Below the pieces are notes generated by a model, which saw only the letters and a program-made list of their open reading frames with translations, did no database searches and was not told where the DNA came from. Both the position numbers and the translations under genes were made by a program. A stretch of DNA of 64,000 bases from contig WSXZ01000018.1 of assembly GCA_009773555.1 (NCBI GenBank), positions 31,209 to 95,208 of the forward strand, read 5' to 3'. Of the stretch, positions 61,747-64,000 are shown piece after piece (the stretch's first letter is position 1; each line of letters starts with the position of its first letter). Source of the stretch: Methylocystaceae bacterium (GTDB lineage: Bacteria; Pseudomonadota; Alphaproteobacteria; Rhizobiales; Beijerinckiaceae).

Positions 61747-62451
61747 TCACGGACATTGCGGCGCACCGACATCGCCTATACCGACATCGCCTATTGAGAG
61801 ATTGTTCAGGCAATGCCTGATGTTGATCAACGCCGCCGCCCGCCACATTTTTATGGTCTCCGGTCGCCGGAATAGCTTGTCCTCATGCGACAGAAGATTC
61901 CTGAGAAAGGCCGCCTGCCCCGCGTTAAAAACCTCCTTGGGAATCCAACTGAATTCAAAGCGTATGTCTTGAAAATTTGCAGCGAACTGCTCCCACGGCA
62001 GGGCAAGCGGACTGAGGTCCAGATCGACGAACAGGTCCAGATCTCGCGAGAACCCCACATAACGTTCTTTGCTGGCATTGGCTTCAAGGTGATTGGTCGT
62101 CGCCATAATCATTTCGCGGACAGCCTCGACGTCAGCTGAATTCATAAGCGTATAGCTTTGAAACAGATCAGCGCTGTCTTGAACGTTCAAAAAATCCGCC
62201 CGTCGGGATTCGCCTGCGCCGCGCGTTCGATAGACGACGTCGTGCCAGAAAATAGCTGTCGCGATTAGCTCGGGCCGCGCTGCGAGCGCGGCAAGTTCTT
62301 CGAATGCTTGCAAGAGGTCGCTGATATGGCGCCAACTATGGTAGGCGCGCCCGAAATCGCCATAAGCGGCGTCAAGCGCCTCCCAGGCTCCAGCCTGGTG
62401 GCTCGCTTGAAGTGGGACCCAGTAGCGACTTCTGATCTGAGGTGCGTTCAT
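61747..62451 (-). CDS. Predicted metal-dependent HD-superfamily phosphohydrolase
   Basis: The 234-residue protein has YHSWRHISDLLQAFEELA with metal-binding His, IATAIFWHDVVYRTRGAGES with the HD pair, MIMATTNHLEA and SRDLDLFVDLDLSPLA with the last Asp. These fit the eukaryote-like N-methyl-D-aspartate receptor NMDAR2C-type HD hydrolase family. The C-terminus contains a short duplicated SIGDVGIGDVG, mirrored by tandem CCGACATCGCCTAT in the DNA (about 61767-61796). Confidence 0.75.
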   Translation of the reverse strand: MNAPQIRSRYWVPLQASHQAGAWEALDAAYGDFGRAYHSWRHISDLLQAFEELAALAARPELIATAIFWHDVVYRTRGAGESRRADFLNVQDSADLFQSYTLMNSADVEAVREMIMATTNHLEANASKERYVGFSRDLDLFVDLDLSPLALPWEQFAANFQDIRFEFSWIPKEVFNAGQAAFLRNLLSHEDKLFRRPETIKMWRAAALINIRHCLNNLSIGDVGIGDVGAPQCP

Positions 62452-62860
62452 GTGATAGCTGCGGCGGTTCTGACTGGTGAAAAGATGAATGATTATTTCG
62501 TAGCCGGAGCGTGAAGGCGACAGCGTTTTTAGAGCCGCAACGGCGCTCCGCCGCCGTCCGCATTTTTTATAATGACACGACGGCTTGCTTGATCCTCAAA
62601 GAGCGCTCGACGAGAATGCGCGTCTAATCGCCACATGAACGACGCGTGCGGCGCTGCGAACCGCACCCTCATCGAGCTTTACGTGCGCCAATTACCTGAA
62701 AAGACATGCGTCGTTCGTCTTGCCGCTCCGTTCGCGAGAGCGATGCTGAGGATCGAGAGAGTGCGTTTGCATGCAGGAAGCTTGACTTTCCCGTGGTATC
62801 GACAAGAATTGAAAATCTTGAAGGGTAAGCAGTTTGCTTAAAGAAGGGGGAGTTTCCTCA
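62452..62860. other. Gap with one doubtful small frame
   Basis: A 68-codon plus-strand frame (62635-62841) lacks a ribosome site and recognisable features. The rest is AT-richer than the neighbours and probably regulatory. Confidence 0.35.
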
Positions 62861-63106
62861 ATGCGCCGGGACCTGAAAACGCATTTGTTTGCGGTTATTT
62901 GTGCTTCGGTTTTATTTGCGTCAAGCCCCTCGGGCGCGGCGGTTTTGTCCACGACGGCAGATCTCAACGTCGTTGGCGCGTCGGCCTCTTCCTTCATACA
63001 GAAGACGACGCTCCACGCTCCTGCCGGACGCAAATGCATTAAATGGACCCGGACATGGAATCCGCGGCACGGAGTCGCGCGACGCCGATGTGTCCAATGG
63101 CGATAG
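62861..63106 (+). CDS. Small secreted protein
   Basis: The 81-residue product has a signal peptide (HLFAVICASVLFASSPSGAA) and a basic Cys-containing tail (RKCIKWTRTWNPRHGVARRR then CVQWR). GAAGGGGG lies about ten bases before the ATG. It is followed by an intrinsic terminator. Confidence 0.55.
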   Translation: MRRDLKTHLFAVICASVLFASSPSGAAVLSTTADLNVVGASASSFIQKTTLHAPAGRKCIKWTRTWNPRHGVARRRCVQWR

Positions 63107-63192
63107 AAAATGCATTGGCCTGGGAGTTAGCGGCCGGCTGATTTCGATCATCGGTCGGAACCAACCAAGCCTTTCGGGCGAAACGGACAAAC

Positions 63193-63218
63193 AAAGGGGC
63201 CCGATCGGGCCCCTTTTT
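63193..63218 (+). terminator. Intrinsic terminator
   Basis: AAAGGGGCCCGA and TCGGGCCCCTTT form a perfect palindrome (63193-63216) that runs into TTTTT. It ends the small secreted protein gene. Confidence 0.85.
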
Positions 63219-63382
63219 AATATCAGCACAAGAACTTTTCTGATTGCCGCATGTCGCGGATCGCCTGATCCAGCGTAGCGTCGACATGGATCGCCGTAGC
63301 CTTCTCCCTTGCGGCGCGCCGACGCCTCGGGCGCACGAGGCGCCAAAGCGCTTGAACCCTGACGCCAGCAAAGCGCATCGCG

Positions 63383-64000
63383 TCAGACCCGCTCCAATAG
63401 CGCGTCAAGATCGAGAGTCGAACAGACTCCGACGTCGCGCTCATGCCGATCAAGGAAATCTTGCGCCGACCGGCGACCTTCGTCGCGCAGCATGCAAAGA
63501 AAATCCCATTCGGCGATCAGTTTCGAAGACGCGCTGAGCTCCGTCATCATCTGTGTCGAGATCCGATGCATGCGCATGCCAGCCCAGCGTGAGCCCTCTC
63601 TGTCGCCGGGATTGGCGGCGCGGCGCAGCAAGGCGGCGTGCCCTTGCGTTCGATAGGATTGATCTGGACAAGGATTGTGTCCATCGATTCACATTCGCGA
63701 ACCAGCGGCGTGATGGTTGGATTGCCGGAATAGCCGCCGTCCCAATAGGCTTCCCCGTCAATCTCGACGGCCTGAAACATGGTTGGCAGGCACGCCGAAG
63801 CAAGAAGCGCGTCCGGCGTCACGTCCGCGTTTGTGAACACGCGGCCGCGGCCGCTCGAGACGCTTGTCGCGGTGACGAAAAGCTTTATCCGCGCGCGCGC
63901 GAGCCGCTCGAAATCGACGGTTTCGGCGAGAATCTCCCGCAGCGGATTGACGCCCTTCGGATTGAGGTCATAGGGCGAAAATAGGCGCGACATGATGTCG
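63383..64000 (-). pseudogene. Patatin-like phospholipase, partial and frame broken
   Basis: The N-terminal part with the catalytic Ser lies beyond the right edge. The visible part has IKLFVTATSVSSGRGRVFTN, ASACLPTMFQAVEIDGEAYW and DGGYSGNPTITPLVRE, where the Asp of DGG is the second catalytic residue, up to ILVQINPIERKGTP. The frame then changes near 63640 and continues with RMHRISTQMMTELSASSKLI, EWDFLCMLRDEGRRSAQDFL to a stop at 63383. Patatins hydrolyse phospholipids or polyhydroxybutyrate-associated lipids. The break may be a real mutation or a sequencing fault. Confidence 0.7.

Noticed and set aside
62635..62841. 68-codon plus-strand frame
   Set aside because: No ribosome site, no signal peptide or family similarity, and ordinary composition; kept only as part of the gap note.

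Overview
The window is GC-rich, coding-dense DNA from an alphaproteobacterium, most likely of the order Hyphomicrobiales (Rhizobiales). Evidence: a Rhodobacter-type gene transfer agent (GTA) gene order, DUF3126, a PhoPQ/FeuPQ-like two-component pair, an NrtR-like NAD regulator, rhizobial-style intergenic palindromes and poly-hydroxybutyrate metabolism. A Methylocystis/Methylosinus-like host is a guess, because no methane-oxidation gene is present.

Positions 1-1.6 kb hold the N-terminal part of a class A penicillin-binding protein, a YcgN-family protein and a candidate small RNA. Positions 1.8-25.5 kb hold a GTA-like or prophage-derived structural cluster in canonical order: small terminase, large terminase, portal, two small genes, prohead protease, capsid, connectors, tail tube, g10/g10.1-like, tape measure, distal tail, hub, NlpC/P60, megatron, glycine-rich fibre. 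An amidase/holin/two-spanin lysis cassette follows. No integrase, repressor or replication gene is seen. Palindromic repeats of two or three families sit in the gaps between blocks.

The outstanding feature is at 4.4-10.8 kb, between portal and protease. The 3' end of the portal gene is duplicated several times, and the copies carry different C-terminal toxin domains after a shared Gly-rich linker that includes QPRVPAGSSGGGQWT. Each toxin is followed by a small immunity-type gene. Three toxins look like the bacterial RNase A-like CdiA C-terminal domain with CdiI-like partners. A fourth toxin is unrelated, and a fifth immunity-like gene has no toxin. This resembles the orphan-toxin arrays of CDI and Rhs loci, but it is built on a phage/GTA portal protein. 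The large terminase and the first portal-toxin junction are both frame-broken, so the cluster may be decaying, variable in phase, or imperfectly assembled.

Positions 25.5-37 kb are ordinary chromosome: PepSY protein and two-component system, DUF3126, Tag glycosylase, HD hydrolase, tyrosine phosphatase, NAD regulator, a broken DUF882 gene, malate dehydrogenase and tRNA-Lys(CTT). Positions 37.16-59.65 kb are flanked by the tRNA-Lys 3' end and a 40-nt copy of it (39/40 identical). An integrase N-terminus remnant abuts the far copy, so this looks like an old tRNA-integrated island. It carries fabI, a two-subunit CoA-transferase, a DUF3141 protein with a PhaC-like GxCxGG box, a bifunctional hydratase/phosphotransacetylase and acetate kinase as one operon. 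It also carries polyphosphate kinase, 3-hydroxybutyrate dehydrogenase, a TrkA-type channel, a second DUF3141, a degenerate IS3 element and a TonB siderophore receptor. Together these suggest a module for carbon storage, acetate overflow and energy reserve. The last 4 kb hold an AI-2E transporter, small secreted proteins, an HD hydrolase and a frame-broken patatin.
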